In this document: positions 57,053-64,000 of the stretch, piece after piece
How positions within the stretch are numbered: the first letter of the stretch is position 1
How the letters are laid out: every line of letters begins with the position of its first letter
DNA from: JAJECS01 sp965219705
GTDB taxonomy: Bacteria; Chloroflexota; UBA11872
Direction: 5' to 3'
DNA: 64,000 nucleotides
NCBI GenBank assembly: GCA_965219705.1
Contig: OZ244789.1
Span: 2,728,001 to 2,792,000 of the forward strand
The notes under the pieces: generated by a model
What the model was told of the DNA's origin: nothing
Databases searched by the model: none
What the model saw: the letters and a program-made list of their open reading frames with translations, nothing else
Translations under genes and position numbers: made by a program

Positions 57053-58149
57053 GAGTCCTCATGGCGTCGAAGGCGCTGGTCGTCGGCGCCTACCACGCCA
57101 AGCTCGAGGCCCTGGGCGCGCAGCCGGGGATCGAGCTTCTCGCGCTGGCCCCCGAGTCATGGATTGAGAATGGTCGGCGGCAGCGCGCTGAACCTGTGAC
57201 ACCGAGCGCCTATCGCTTGCGCCATCAGGCTCTCCGGCTGAACGGCCGGTTTCACTTGCACTGGTGGCCCGGACTTTCCGGCGCGGTGCAAGAGTTCCAG
57301 CCTGACATCGTTCACATCGACGAGGAGCCCTACAACGCGGCGACGGCGCATGCGTGCCGTGTGGCACGGGCCCGCGGCGCGCGCGTGGTCTTCTTCGCCT
57401 GGCAAAACATCCGGCGCCGGTATCCCCCGCCATTCGGGTGGCTCGAGCGCTACGTGTTCGGCCGCGCCGCGGGCATTGCGGGAACGGCGACGGCGGCGAG
57501 CGTGCTGCGGTCCAAGGGATTCGACGGCCGGTTGGACGTCATCCCCCAGTTCGGCGTGGACCCGGAGCTGTTCGCGCCCGGTCCCGCCTCTGCGAGTGGG
57601 AGCCCATTTCGTATCGGATTTGCCGGTCGGCTGGTGGAGGCCAAGGGCGTGGAGCTGCTGGTCGAGGCCGTTCGTCCGCTGGGTGACGGCCTGGAGCTGC
57701 TGATCGCCGGCGCCGGACCGCTGCATGAGCCGCTACGCCAGCACACCGCCGGCGATGCCCGCGTGCGTCTGTTGGGCGCGCTGCCCAGCGCGGCGATGCC
57801 GGAGTTCTACCGGGGGCTTGACGTTTTGGTATTGCCGACCCTGGGGCGGTGGGGCTGGACGGAGCAGTTCGGACGCGCAGCCATCGAAGCCATGGCGTGC
57901 GGCGTGCCGGTGATCGTCTCGGATGCGGGAGAGCTGCCGGCGGTTGTCGGCGAGGCGGGACGGGTGGTCCCCGCCGCCGACGTGGACGCTCTACGCGAGG
58001 CGATGGGCCAATTGCGCGACAACGTCGAGAGCCGCGCGCGCTTGGCCGAGGCTGGGAGGTCGCGCGTACTGGCGAAATTCACCCATGACCGCATTGCCCA
58101 GGCCACGGCGGCGTTCTATCGGGCAGTGCTGGGCAATCCCGACCGCTAG
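57049..58149 (+). CDS. Glycosyltransferase family 4
   Basis: A 366-residue GT-B enzyme, coupled to the previous gene by an ATGA overlap. The N-terminal half runs from MASKALVVGAYHAKLEAL through PDIVHIDEEPYNAATAHACR. The donor half has FRIGFAGRLVEAKGVELLVE, LLGALPSAAMPEFYRGLDVL and GWTEQFGRAAIEAMACGVPV with the Glu pair, then IVSDAGELPAVVGEAGRVV. It is the last gene of the rightward glycan operon; its stop shares CTAG with the convergent oxidoreductase. Sugar specificity is unknown. Confidence 0.9.
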   Translation: MRVLMASKALVVGAYHAKLEALGAQPGIELLALAPESWIENGRRQRAEPVTPSAYRLRHQALRLNGRFHLHWWPGLSGAVQEFQPDIVHIDEEPYNAATAHACRVARARGARVVFFAWQNIRRRYPPPFGWLERYVFGRAAGIAGTATAASVLRSKGFDGRLDVIPQFGVDPELFAPGPASASGSPFRIGFAGRLVEAKGVELLVEAVRPLGDGLELLIAGAGPLHEPLRQHTAGDARVRLLGALPSAAMPEFYRGLDVLVLPTLGRWGWTEQFGRAAIEAMACGVPVIVSDAGELPAVVGEAGRVVPAADVDALREAMGQLRDNVESRARLAEAGRSRVLAKFTHDRIAQATAAFYRAVLGNPDR

Positions 58150-59429
58150 CCGCTGACGATCTCGCCCTCCACGGGATCCACGCGAATTCCCTGCGCCTCG
58201 GCCCAAGCGACGGCGGCGTCAAGTTCGTCATGCTCGCCTTCGAGCAGCAGCTGGATCCAACCGATTCCCGCGTCGATGTCGGCGCGGCGAATATTGAGTC
58301 GCAAGTCGAATCGCCGCACCAGCTCGTAGACGATGGGGGACTGGATCTTGTCGGCGGGATAGGTGAACTGCAGGCGTAGGCGTGCGGTCCCGGGGCGGGC
58401 CGCGGCTCGCGCGCCGTGTCCATCCCACGGATCGTCGACCGCGACCGGCCCGCCGGAAGCGGCCGCATCGCGCACGGCGTCCAGCACGGCGAGCGTACGG
58501 ATGGCATCCAAGCCGGTGACGGCGGGCGCGGATCGATGGCGCACCGCCCGCGCAAACTCCGCCATCTCGCCGTCGAACATGGCCTGCCAGGCATCCCCAA
58601 ATTGATGCAGCGTGGCGGGCTGGTCGAAGGTGCGGCTCGCGGTGGCGTTCACCTCGATCGTCGCCGCAAAGACATCGCTGCGCAGGCGGCCGAGGCGGCC
58701 AATCACGTCGATGACGTCGCCGTGCGCTGCCGAGGCCTGCGACACCACGAGGGCTGCGGTCACGCCGTCATCGAAGGTCATGAGGATCGACGACGTTTCG
58801 TCGCTGCCCGTGTCGTCGCGATGCACGATGCGGGCGCTCACGCTCACGACCCGCGCACGGTGCAGCCAGAGCACTTGGTCGACGAGGTGGCTGCCGACGA
58901 AGGCGAGCTGTCCGCCGCCGCGCTCGGGCTCCGCCAACCAACCCTCGAGCGGCGGACCGCCCTTGAAGGCGACGATGCTGACGATCTCGCCGGTCAGCCC
59001 GCGTGCCAGCAGGTCGCGCATGTGCGTGCGGGCGGGGTGGAATCGGAGACAGTAACCGGGCATTACGACGACGCCGTGCTCGTGCGCCGCCGCCGCGACT
59101 CGTTCGGCTTCGGGACGGTTGCGCGCCAGGGGCTTCTCCACAAGAACGTGCAGACCGGCCTCGACACACGTCAGGGCAGTGTCCGCCAGCGCGTCGTGCG
59201 GAACGGCGATCACGGCCGCGTCGGCTACTCCGCTTGCCGCCATGGACTCGGCGTCGTGAAACACCTCGACCCCGTCGTGCGCGACCTGCCGCGCCGCGGC
59301 AGGATCGGTATCCACAGCCGCCGTGAGCCGCAGGTCGGGGGTGCCGGCAATTGCGGGCGCCAAGCGCGAAACCAGGTGCTTGCCGCAGCCCACCGCCGCA
59401 ATCCGCACCGGATCAGCCATGTCGCCCAT
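58146..59429 (-). CDS. Gfo/Idh/MocA-family oxidoreductase with C-terminal NIL domain
   Basis: 427 residues. The N-terminal Rossmann domain has RIAAVGCGKHLVSRLAPAI, TAAVDTDPAAARQVA and then HVLVEKPLARNRPEAERV with the cofactor/substrate Lys-Pro of the EKP motif. The central barrel has GGGQLAFVGSHLVDQVLWLH with the active-site His. Thus residues 1-335 form an NAD(P)-dependent sugar or inositol dehydrogenase-like enzyme. Residues about 347-427 (TARLRLQFTYPADKIQSPIV, then FDLRLNIRRADIDAGIGWIQ and EGEHDELDAAVAWAEAQGIR) follow the NIL-domain pattern known from MetN transporters and NIL ferredoxins, normally a regulatory substrate-binding module. This combination is unusual to my knowledge. Start is 59429 or 59420. 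Substrate unknown. Confidence 0.85.
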   Translation of the reverse strand: MGDMADPVRIAAVGCGKHLVSRLAPAIAGTPDLRLTAAVDTDPAAARQVAHDGVEVFHDAESMAASGVADAAVIAVPHDALADTALTCVEAGLHVLVEKPLARNRPEAERVAAAAHEHGVVVMPGYCLRFHPARTHMRDLLARGLTGEIVSIVAFKGGPPLEGWLAEPERGGGQLAFVGSHLVDQVLWLHRARVVSVSARIVHRDDTGSDETSSILMTFDDGVTAALVVSQASAAHGDVIDVIGRLGRLRSDVFAATIEVNATASRTFDQPATLHQFGDAWQAMFDGEMAEFARAVRHRSAPAVTGLDAIRTLAVLDAVRDAAASGGPVAVDDPWDGHGARAAARPGTARLRLQFTYPADKIQSPIVYELVRRFDLRLNIRRADIDAGIGWIQLLLEGEHDELDAAVAWAEAQGIRVDPVEGEIVSG

Positions 59430-59468
59430 CCACTAGCGCCTGCATGGCCGGCATTGTAGTGGGGCGGC

Positions 59469-60308
59469 TCAGATGTCCCGATGCTGGAAGGCGCGGATGG
59501 CGTAGGCCAGCATCGCCAGCACATGCAGCGTGGCCACCAGCAGCATCCAGCCCGATGGCGGATTCAATGAGCCAAACGGCCCCGCGGTCAAATTCGTCAT
59601 CGACGCCGATTCCTGGGCCAGCTGCGCGCTGGCGAGGTCCCAGAGCGCCCGCGTGGGCAGCAGCACGCTGGTTGCAATGCCGATGTCGAATGTCACGGGA
59701 TTCTCGAGCAAGCCTCCGATCTGCTCGATAACACCGCCCACGAGCGCAACCGCGTAGAGCGTGAAGGCCACCACGCCGTTGGCCAGCGTGCCGAATCGGG
59801 TGCTGCCGGCGATGGTGACGGCCAATAGAACAGCGGCGGCAAACAACATTACGAACGGCGCCAGCCAGGCGCGCTCGGGGTACTGCCCGGTAATGATGGC
59901 GACAGTGGCGATCATGATTGACGTCGAGACTCCGATGAACACCGTGAGCAGCATCAGATTGCCGAGAAACTTGCCCAGCACGATCTGGGCGCGACGCACG
60001 GGACGCGCCGCCACGGCATGCATGGTGCCCTGGTCGATCTCGCCCGAGATGGACCCCACCGCAAGGAAGACGGCGAGCAGCGATGCCACGAAATTCAGGC
60101 TCCACATGCCGCCCTGCAGCATGAAGCCCGCGATCACCTGCCGCATCGATGCGGTGAGATTGGGATCGTTGGAGATGTCGCGGTAACCGAACCATACGCC
60201 GACGGCGTAGAGCGCGAGAAAGCCGCCGATGACGACGGCGGCCGCGAGCACCACCCGGCGGCGCACGGCTTCGCGCAGCGTGTGATCGGCAACCACCCAG
60301 AGGTTCAC
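59469..60308 (-). CDS. ABC-2 type transporter permease
   Basis: A 279-residue permease with about six helices. MNLWVVADHTLREAVRRRVV and VVIGGFLALYAVGVWFG start the chain; AVGSISGEIDQGTMHAVAAR and PVRRAQIVLGKFLGNLMLLT form the amphipathic coupling loop typical of ABC-2 permeases; later helices include LAPFVMLFAAAVLLAVTIAG. It exports a substrate together with the ATPase upstream (4-base overlap at 60305-60308). The substrate of ABC-2 exporters (drug, polysaccharide, lipid) cannot be deduced. No substrate-binding protein is present, so export is likely. Confidence 0.9.
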   Translation of the reverse strand: MNLWVVADHTLREAVRRRVVLAAAVVIGGFLALYAVGVWFGYRDISNDPNLTASMRQVIAGFMLQGGMWSLNFVASLLAVFLAVGSISGEIDQGTMHAVAARPVRRAQIVLGKFLGNLMLLTVFIGVSTSIMIATVAIITGQYPERAWLAPFVMLFAAAVLLAVTIAGSTRFGTLANGVVAFTLYAVALVGGVIEQIGGLLENPVTFDIGIATSVLLPTRALWDLASAQLAQESASMTNLTAGPFGSLNPPSGWMLLVATLHVLAMLAYAIRAFQHRDI

Positions 60309-61216
60309 TGGTCGGTTGCGTCCGCCAGGCGCACGAACAGATCCTCCAGGCTGTCGGAACGGCTGTGGATCTCATAGATGGGAACGCCGACGCTCGCCAA
60401 ATGGGCGCTGATTCGCGCGATTTCGTCGTCGCCGCGCGCCGTGAGCGTGTAGCGCCCGACGGCAGATCCCCGTGCTACCGGCGTGAGCCCGGCCGCGTGC
60501 AGGGCCGCCTCGGCGCCATCGCCCAGGCGAAGCTCCACTTCGCGCACTTCCAGCAGCTCACGCAAGTCGCCCGCGGCGACGATCTGACCGCGGTTGATGA
60601 TGGCGACCCGGTCGCACACTTGCTCGACTTCGGAGAGCAGATGCGAGTTCAAGAAGACCGTCGTGCCGGCGGCGCGAAGATCGCGAATGATGTCGCGCAC
60701 GTCACGCCGGCCGATCGGATCGAGCGCGGAGGTCGGCTCGTCCAGCACGACCAGCGGAGGCTCCGCCAGCAGGGCCTGCGCCAGCCCAATGCGCTGCAGC
60801 ATGCCCTTGGAGAACGTGGCGAGGCGGTCGCGACGGCGCGGTGCGAGCCCAACCAGATCGAGCATCTCGCTCGCGCGGCGGCGGCGGGTCTCCCGCGTCA
60901 GGCCGGCGAGCCGCCCGTGGAACTCAAGGAACTCCGACGCGTGCATCCACTCGTGGAAGCGAAACATCTCGGGCAGGAAACCGATTTGCCGCCGTGCGGT
61001 GAGGCTGCCCGCGCGATGGCCCAGCACGGTCACCTCGCCGGCGGTTGCCTTTACCAGGCCGAGGATGATCTTCACCACGGTGCTCTTGCCCGCCCCGTTG
61101 GGACCGAGGAATCCAAACACCTCGCCCCGACGAACCTTGAGATCGATACCGCGCACCGCATGGGTGTCGCCGAACGACTTGTGCAGAGCGGTTGCGCGAA
61201 TGGCCTCGTGGTTCAC
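60305..61216 (-). CDS. ABC transporter ATP-binding protein
   Basis: A 303-residue ATPase. Walker A VFGFLGPNGAGKSTVVKI is near residue 34, the Q-loop region TARRQIGFLPEMFRFHEW follows, the signature ATFSKGMLQRIGLAQALL is near 135, Walker B PPLVVLDEPTSALDPIGR near 158 and the H-loop VFLNSHLLSEVEQVC near 190. Its C-terminal 80 residues form an extra regulatory domain as in the DrrA/CcmA-type subfamily. It pairs with the downstream ABC-2 permease, overlapping it by 4 bases, and 3 bases separate it from the upstream anchored protein. Function: drives export by ATP hydrolysis. Cargo unknown. Confidence 0.93.
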   Translation of the reverse strand: MNHEAIRATALHKSFGDTHAVRGIDLKVRRGEVFGFLGPNGAGKSTVVKIILGLVKATAGEVTVLGHRAGSLTARRQIGFLPEMFRFHEWMHASEFLEFHGRLAGLTRETRRRRASEMLDLVGLAPRRRDRLATFSKGMLQRIGLAQALLAEPPLVVLDEPTSALDPIGRRDVRDIIRDLRAAGTTVFLNSHLLSEVEQVCDRVAIINRGQIVAAGDLRELLEVREVELRLGDGAEAALHAAGLTPVARGSAVGRYTLTARGDDEIARISAHLASVGVPIYEIHSRSDSLEDLFVRLADATDQ

Positions 61217-61219
61217 GCC

Positions 61220-62107
61220 CTACGCTCCGGGCTCGAATCCGGCCAGTCGCATGAGCGCGGCACGGTCCAGCGGACCCACGAGCGCGGCGTAGGATCCGTC
61301 CGCCCGCCAGTAGAGGAGCGACGTGCCGCCCGGGAGCCTTAGCCATTGCGGCTGCGCGCCGTCGTCGAGGGGCTCAAGGCCGAGGACGTCACGATAGAGC
61401 GCGATCTCGTTGATATCGATGCGGCGCGCCAGCACGGGCGGCAGGAACTCGCGCACGAGCGCCCGGCTGATCAGCTCGAGATCCACCTCCGGCGGCGCCG
61501 TGATTCGCGGGGCGGCGAATTGCACGAGCACCAGAGGATCGCCGGTTGAGGCGTTGCTGGCCCATCTTGTGACGAGAATCTCGGGACCCCGAACCGTCGC
61601 CGCGCGCGTGCGAAGGTTCTCCGGCAGCGGGACGCGCACTTCCGCTCCCGCCAGGAAGCTCTGGAGCTTCTCAAAGTCGATGTCGACGCGCCATGAGCCG
61701 CCCTGTTGCAAGGTGTACTCGTCCGCCGGCCCAAAGCCGGGTGGCGGGTCGAGGATGAACGGCTCGAACGAGAGCGGCGGCAGCGGCTCGGCCGCGCCAA
61801 TGGTCACGGCGACCGGCGCCTCGATTTCGGTGATGACGAAGGTGTCCGGCTGCAGCGTGCCGGCGTCCCCTGGCGTTGGGACGACGGAAGGGGCCTCGCT
61901 GCTGGACTCGATGCGGATGGGTTGAACGCGCAACCCGCTGAGCACGTTGTGGACCGCGAGACGCGCCGGCTCGACGGTTACGAGGAGTGCCACAAAGGCC
62001 GCCGTCAGCCCTAAGCCCGCCCACAGGCCGCGGTACCGCAGAACGGTGGACAACGCGCTACGTAGTCCGGGTGACCGTGTCGTGGTCGAATCCCAAGCAG
62101 GTGGCAA
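61220..62107 (-). CDS. Membrane-anchored hypothetical protein in the ABC exporter operon
   Basis: 295 residues. One hydrophobic helix (about 25-45, YRGLWAGLGLTAAFVALLVT) near the N-terminus, then an extracytoplasmic region. Residues about 70-130 are Pro/Ser-rich; later parts are beta-rich (TGDPLVLVQFAAPRITAPPE, the end LPGGTSLLYWRADGSYAALV) with a look of DUF4367-type outer domains, but I cannot assign a family. It is the first gene of the set: its stop is 3 bases from the ABC ATPase start, so it probably serves as an accessory or sensing subunit of the exporter. Function not established. Confidence 0.65.
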   Translation of the reverse strand: MPPAWDSTTTRSPGLRSALSTVLRYRGLWAGLGLTAAFVALLVTVEPARLAVHNVLSGLRVQPIRIESSSEAPSVVPTPGDAGTLQPDTFVITEIEAPVAVTIGAAEPLPPLSFEPFILDPPPGFGPADEYTLQQGGSWRVDIDFEKLQSFLAGAEVRVPLPENLRTRAATVRGPEILVTRWASNASTGDPLVLVQFAAPRITAPPEVDLELISRALVREFLPPVLARRIDINEIALYRDVLGLEPLDDGAQPQWLRLPGGTSLLYWRADGSYAALVGPLDRAALMRLAGFEPGA

Positions 62108-62121
62108 GCCGTCGCACGAGC

Positions 62122-62862
62122 TTAGGCGGCGGGATCGCGCGCCGTCAGCAGCGACGCCAGAAACGGCTCGGACAAGGGCACGCCCCGGGCGCGCGTGTCA
62201 CGGTGCGCCGCGCGCGCGTCGTACGGAATGCGCCGCAGGGTGGCCGACCAGCGGCCCGACGCGTCGTCCAGCACTGCGTAGGTGCCTTGCCCGGGCTGAC
62301 CGTCGTAGGTTCGGCCCACCGAGCCGCAATTCACGACGAGCAGGCGCCCCACGTGGCGCACGAAGGCGCGGTGCGTGTGGCCGCAGACCAGGACCGTCGC
62401 GTCCACCGCCGCGATCCGGGGACTCAGTTGCTCGTCCGATGCATCGGGGTGGATCCCAGCCTCGTCATTGCCGGGCGCGGCATGAACCACCACCAACGGC
62501 CCCGCGGCCGACGGCATGCGCACTACGGTGCGCATCGAGGCCATGCGTTCGACCAGCCGATCGCCCAGTTGCGCGCGCGTCCACGCCACGTTGCGCTCGA
62601 GGTGGTCGGCTGCCGCGGGCGAGGTCTCGCGCAACCCGCGCAAGACCGGATGAGGATTCACCAGATAGCGGTCCGTATTGCCCTGCACCGAGGGCCACCC
62701 GAGGTCCAGCAGTCGCTGCCAGCATTCCAGCCCGTGCGCGCCGAAGAGCGCTGCGTCGCCGCCAAAGACCACTAGGTCGGGCGCTTGCGTTCGCAGGTCG
62801 GCCAACACGGCCAAGAAGGCGCCGAGATTCCCGTGAATGTCGGTGACGACCGCCAGGCGCAT
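62122..62862 (-). CDS. Metallophosphoesterase (calcineurin-like)
   Basis: A 246-residue protein of the calcineurin-like (YfcE/YvnB-type) superfamily. AVVTDIHGNLGAFLAVL near the start holds Asp and His for metal 1; LVVFGGDAALFGAHG has the bridging Asp; SVQGNTDRY is the GN-x-D variant (His normally, Thr here); LVVVHAAPGND and VLVCGHTHRAFV give the remaining metal His residues. The fold therefore seems active with a small change. Such enzymes cleave phosphodiesters or phosphomonoesters. ATG 62862 is chosen; the longer frame is noise. It lies 14 bases upstream of the anchored protein gene on the same strand and is divergent from the DUF2088 gene. Confidence 0.88.
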   Translation of the reverse strand: MRLAVVTDIHGNLGAFLAVLADLRTQAPDLVVFGGDAALFGAHGLECWQRLLDLGWPSVQGNTDRYLVNPHPVLRGLRETSPAAADHLERNVAWTRAQLGDRLVERMASMRTVVRMPSAAGPLVVVHAAPGNDEAGIHPDASDEQLSPRIAAVDATVLVCGHTHRAFVRHVGRLLVVNCGSVGRTYDGQPGQGTYAVLDDASGRWSATLRRIPYDARAAHRDTRARGVPLSEPFLASLLTARDPAA

Positions 62863-62929
62863 GACGACTAGAGTGCACCAGAATGTGCCCAATCGCCAGC
62901 GGGCGAGGCGGCTTGGCTACACTCCCGGC

Positions 62930-64000
62930 GTGGCCGTCCACGATCACGTTCCGCCGCCGCGCATGCACCTGGTCCGGCAGCGCTTCGACGCCACCGAGGT
63001 TGCTGACTTCGATCGGCGGCTCGGCGCCGAGGCGCGGGCCATTCTCGAGGCCCGGGGCATTGGCCCGGGTTCACGCATTGCCATAGCCGTCGGGTCGCGC
63101 GGCGTCTCGCCGATTGCAGATGTCGTCCGGCTCGTCAGCGAGGCGATTCGATCGCTCGGTGGCGATCCCTTCATCGTTCCCGCCATGGGCAGCCACGGCG
63201 GCGGCACGGCTGCCGGGCAAGCGCAGGTGCTGGCCGGATACGGGATTAGCGAAGCGGCGCTGGGCGTGCCGGTGCGAGCGACCATGGACACGGTCGAGTT
63301 CGGCGCGACCGACCATGGGGTCCCGGTGCACATGGACGCGGTGGCCGCCGCCGCTGACGGCATCGTCGTCATCGGCCGAGTCAAGCCGCACACTTCGTTT
63401 CGCGGGCCCGTCGAAAGCGGTCTGTGCAAGATGCTCGCCATCGGACTCGGCAATCGACGGGGCGCCGAAGCCATTCATGCGCATGACCTTGCCGTCACCG
63501 TCCCGGCCGCCGCTCGAGTCGCGCTGTCGGCGGGGCCGGTATGCCTGGGCGTGGCGCTGGTCGAGAACGCCTTTGACCGCCCCCATCGCCTGGCGGTCGT
63601 CGAGCCGAAAGCCTTTGAGGCCACCGATCGCGATCTGCTCCAAGTCGCCCGCGGCGTGATTCCCCGCGTCCCGCTCGACCGGCTCGATCTGCTGCTGATC
63701 GACCGGATGGGCAAGAACGTGTCCGGCACCGGCATGGATCCCAACGTGATCGGTATGTGGCGGCGGCTGCCGGAGTTGCCGCGCGAGCCCGAGTATCGGT
63801 GGCTGGCCGTCCTGGGCCTGACCGAGCAATCCCACGGCAACGCGGTCGGCATCGGCATGGCGGATCTCACGAGTCGCAAGCTCACGGATGCCATCGACCC
63901 CGTCCCCACGCATGCCAACGTGCTCACCAGCATGGCCGTGGGCATGGCGAAGGTTCCCGTGACGCTGTCCAACGACCAAGCGTGCTATGCAATGGGCTTG
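62930..64000 (+). CDS. DUF2088/LarA-like (nickel-pincer lactate-racemase domain) protein, cut by window end
   Basis: The frame is open from GTG 62930 (ATG 62963 is an alternative) to the end, 357 codons without stop. FIVPAMGSHGGGTAAGQAQV, RVKPHTSFRGPVESGLCKML, AIGLGNRRGAEAIHAHDLAV and LLLIDRMGKNVSGTGMDPNV are characteristic of the DUF2088 family related to LarA. LarA racemises lactate with a nickel pincer nucleotide; other members act on different 2-hydroxy acids, and many are unknown. The Lys-Pro-His motif (RVKPHTSFRG) is kept; I cannot judge cofactor lysine use without the C-terminal part. No partner larB/C/E genes are in view. Divergent from the metallophosphoesterase. Confidence 0.85.
   Translation, partial: MAVHDHVPPPRMHLVRQRFDATEVADFDRRLGAEARAILEARGIGPGSRIAIAVGSRGVSPIADVVRLVSEAIRSLGGDPFIVPAMGSHGGGTAAGQAQVLAGYGISEAALGVPVRATMDTVEFGATDHGVPVHMDAVAAAADGIVVIGRVKPHTSFRGPVESGLCKMLAIGLGNRRGAEAIHAHDLAVTVPAAARVALSAGPVCLGVALVENAFDRPHRLAVVEPKAFEATDRDLLQVARGVIPRVPLDRLDLLLIDRMGKNVSGTGMDPNVIGMWRRLPELPREPEYRWLAVLGLTEQSHGNAVGIGMADLTSRKLTDAIDPVPTHANVLTSMAVGMAKVPVTLSNDQACYAMGL

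Noticed and set aside
62930..64000. Calling the last gene lactate racemase LarA
   Set aside because: Truncated by the window, no lar maturation genes in view, and most DUF2088 members are not lactate racemases.

Overview
The window is a stretch of GC-rich (roughly two-thirds GC by eye) bacterial chromosome, densely coded, with many GTG starts and many genes overlapping by a few bases. Gene content points to a member of the Chloroflexota, probably a marine or sponge-associated, SAR202/Dehalococcoidia-like heterotroph. The pointers are Thr/Pro-rich membrane-anchored proteins (LCP, YceI, LysM-protease), NHL-repeat proteins, phytanoyl-CoA dioxygenase, DUF6807, CehA/McbA, CocE/NonD and DUF2088 families, and a thiolase paired with a DUF35 protein. 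This assignment is inference: there is no rRNA in the window. No CRISPR array, prophage or intact insertion sequence was seen.

Layout. 1-6.1 kb: surface-glycan genes (two GT2, one GT4, one GT39 integral-membrane transferase, then a convergent Wzx-type flippase). 6.5-12.9 kb: NHL-repeat secreted protein, LytR-CpsA-Psr protein, a MutY/MIG-type DNA glycosylase, a GT9 enzyme, a zinc-ribbon protein and a HAD phosphatase. 13.1-13.9 kb: tRNA-Thr(CGU) and a VapBC-like toxin-antitoxin pair with a palindromic operator. 14.0-18.1 kb: a leftward cluster of uronate-dehydrogenase-like SDR, aldo/keto reductase, two tandem cyclic-di-AMP-receptor-like proteins and a double-barrel amidohydrolase whose first barrel has lost its metal ligands. 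18.1-22.6 kb: an accessory patch with dispersed palindromic repeats, a chimeric LysM/OB/trypsin-like membrane protease whose 3' third is much lower in GC, a hypothetical gene, a gene remnant and a DCC thiol oxidoreductase whose start lies in a repeat. 22.6-37.5 kb: catabolism (acetamidase, YifB, YceI, a four-gene dioxygenase/aminotransferase/DUF6807/FAD oxidoreductase operon, thiolase+DUF35, CocE hydrolase, CehA metallohydrolase) and MobA. 37.5-42.5 kb: housekeeping (thioredoxin, DnaG, pyruvate phosphate dikinase). 42.6-47.2 kb: MFS transporter, then ribokinase, WecG/TagA, GT9 and DUF1992. 47.2-50.5 kb: FolC, FolK, many REP-like palindromes and a fragment of a REP-associated tyrosine transposase. 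50.5-58.1 kb: a rightward, tightly coupled glycan operon (UDP-glucuronate decarboxylase, O-antigen ligase/polymerase, LPG-synthase-type flippase, three GT4 enzymes and a divergent PlsY-like acyltransferase). 58.1-64 kb: an oxidoreductase fused to a NIL domain, an ABC-2 exporter with an accessory membrane-anchored protein, a metallophosphoesterase and a truncated DUF2088/LarA-like gene.

Working together: the sugar-nucleotide enzyme, polymerase, flippases, glycosyltransferases and LCP transferase are the parts needed to make, export and attach a cell-surface glycan or glycolipid. Most of the remainder looks like scavenging of uronates, amides, amines and acyl compounds. The observations I rate most worth a second look are the nucleotide-receptor/uronate cluster with its half-dead double amidohydrolase, the Gfo/Idh/MocA-NIL fusion, the chimeric protease, the Tyr-type DNA glycosylase, and the repeat family that lends start and stop codons to neighbouring genes.
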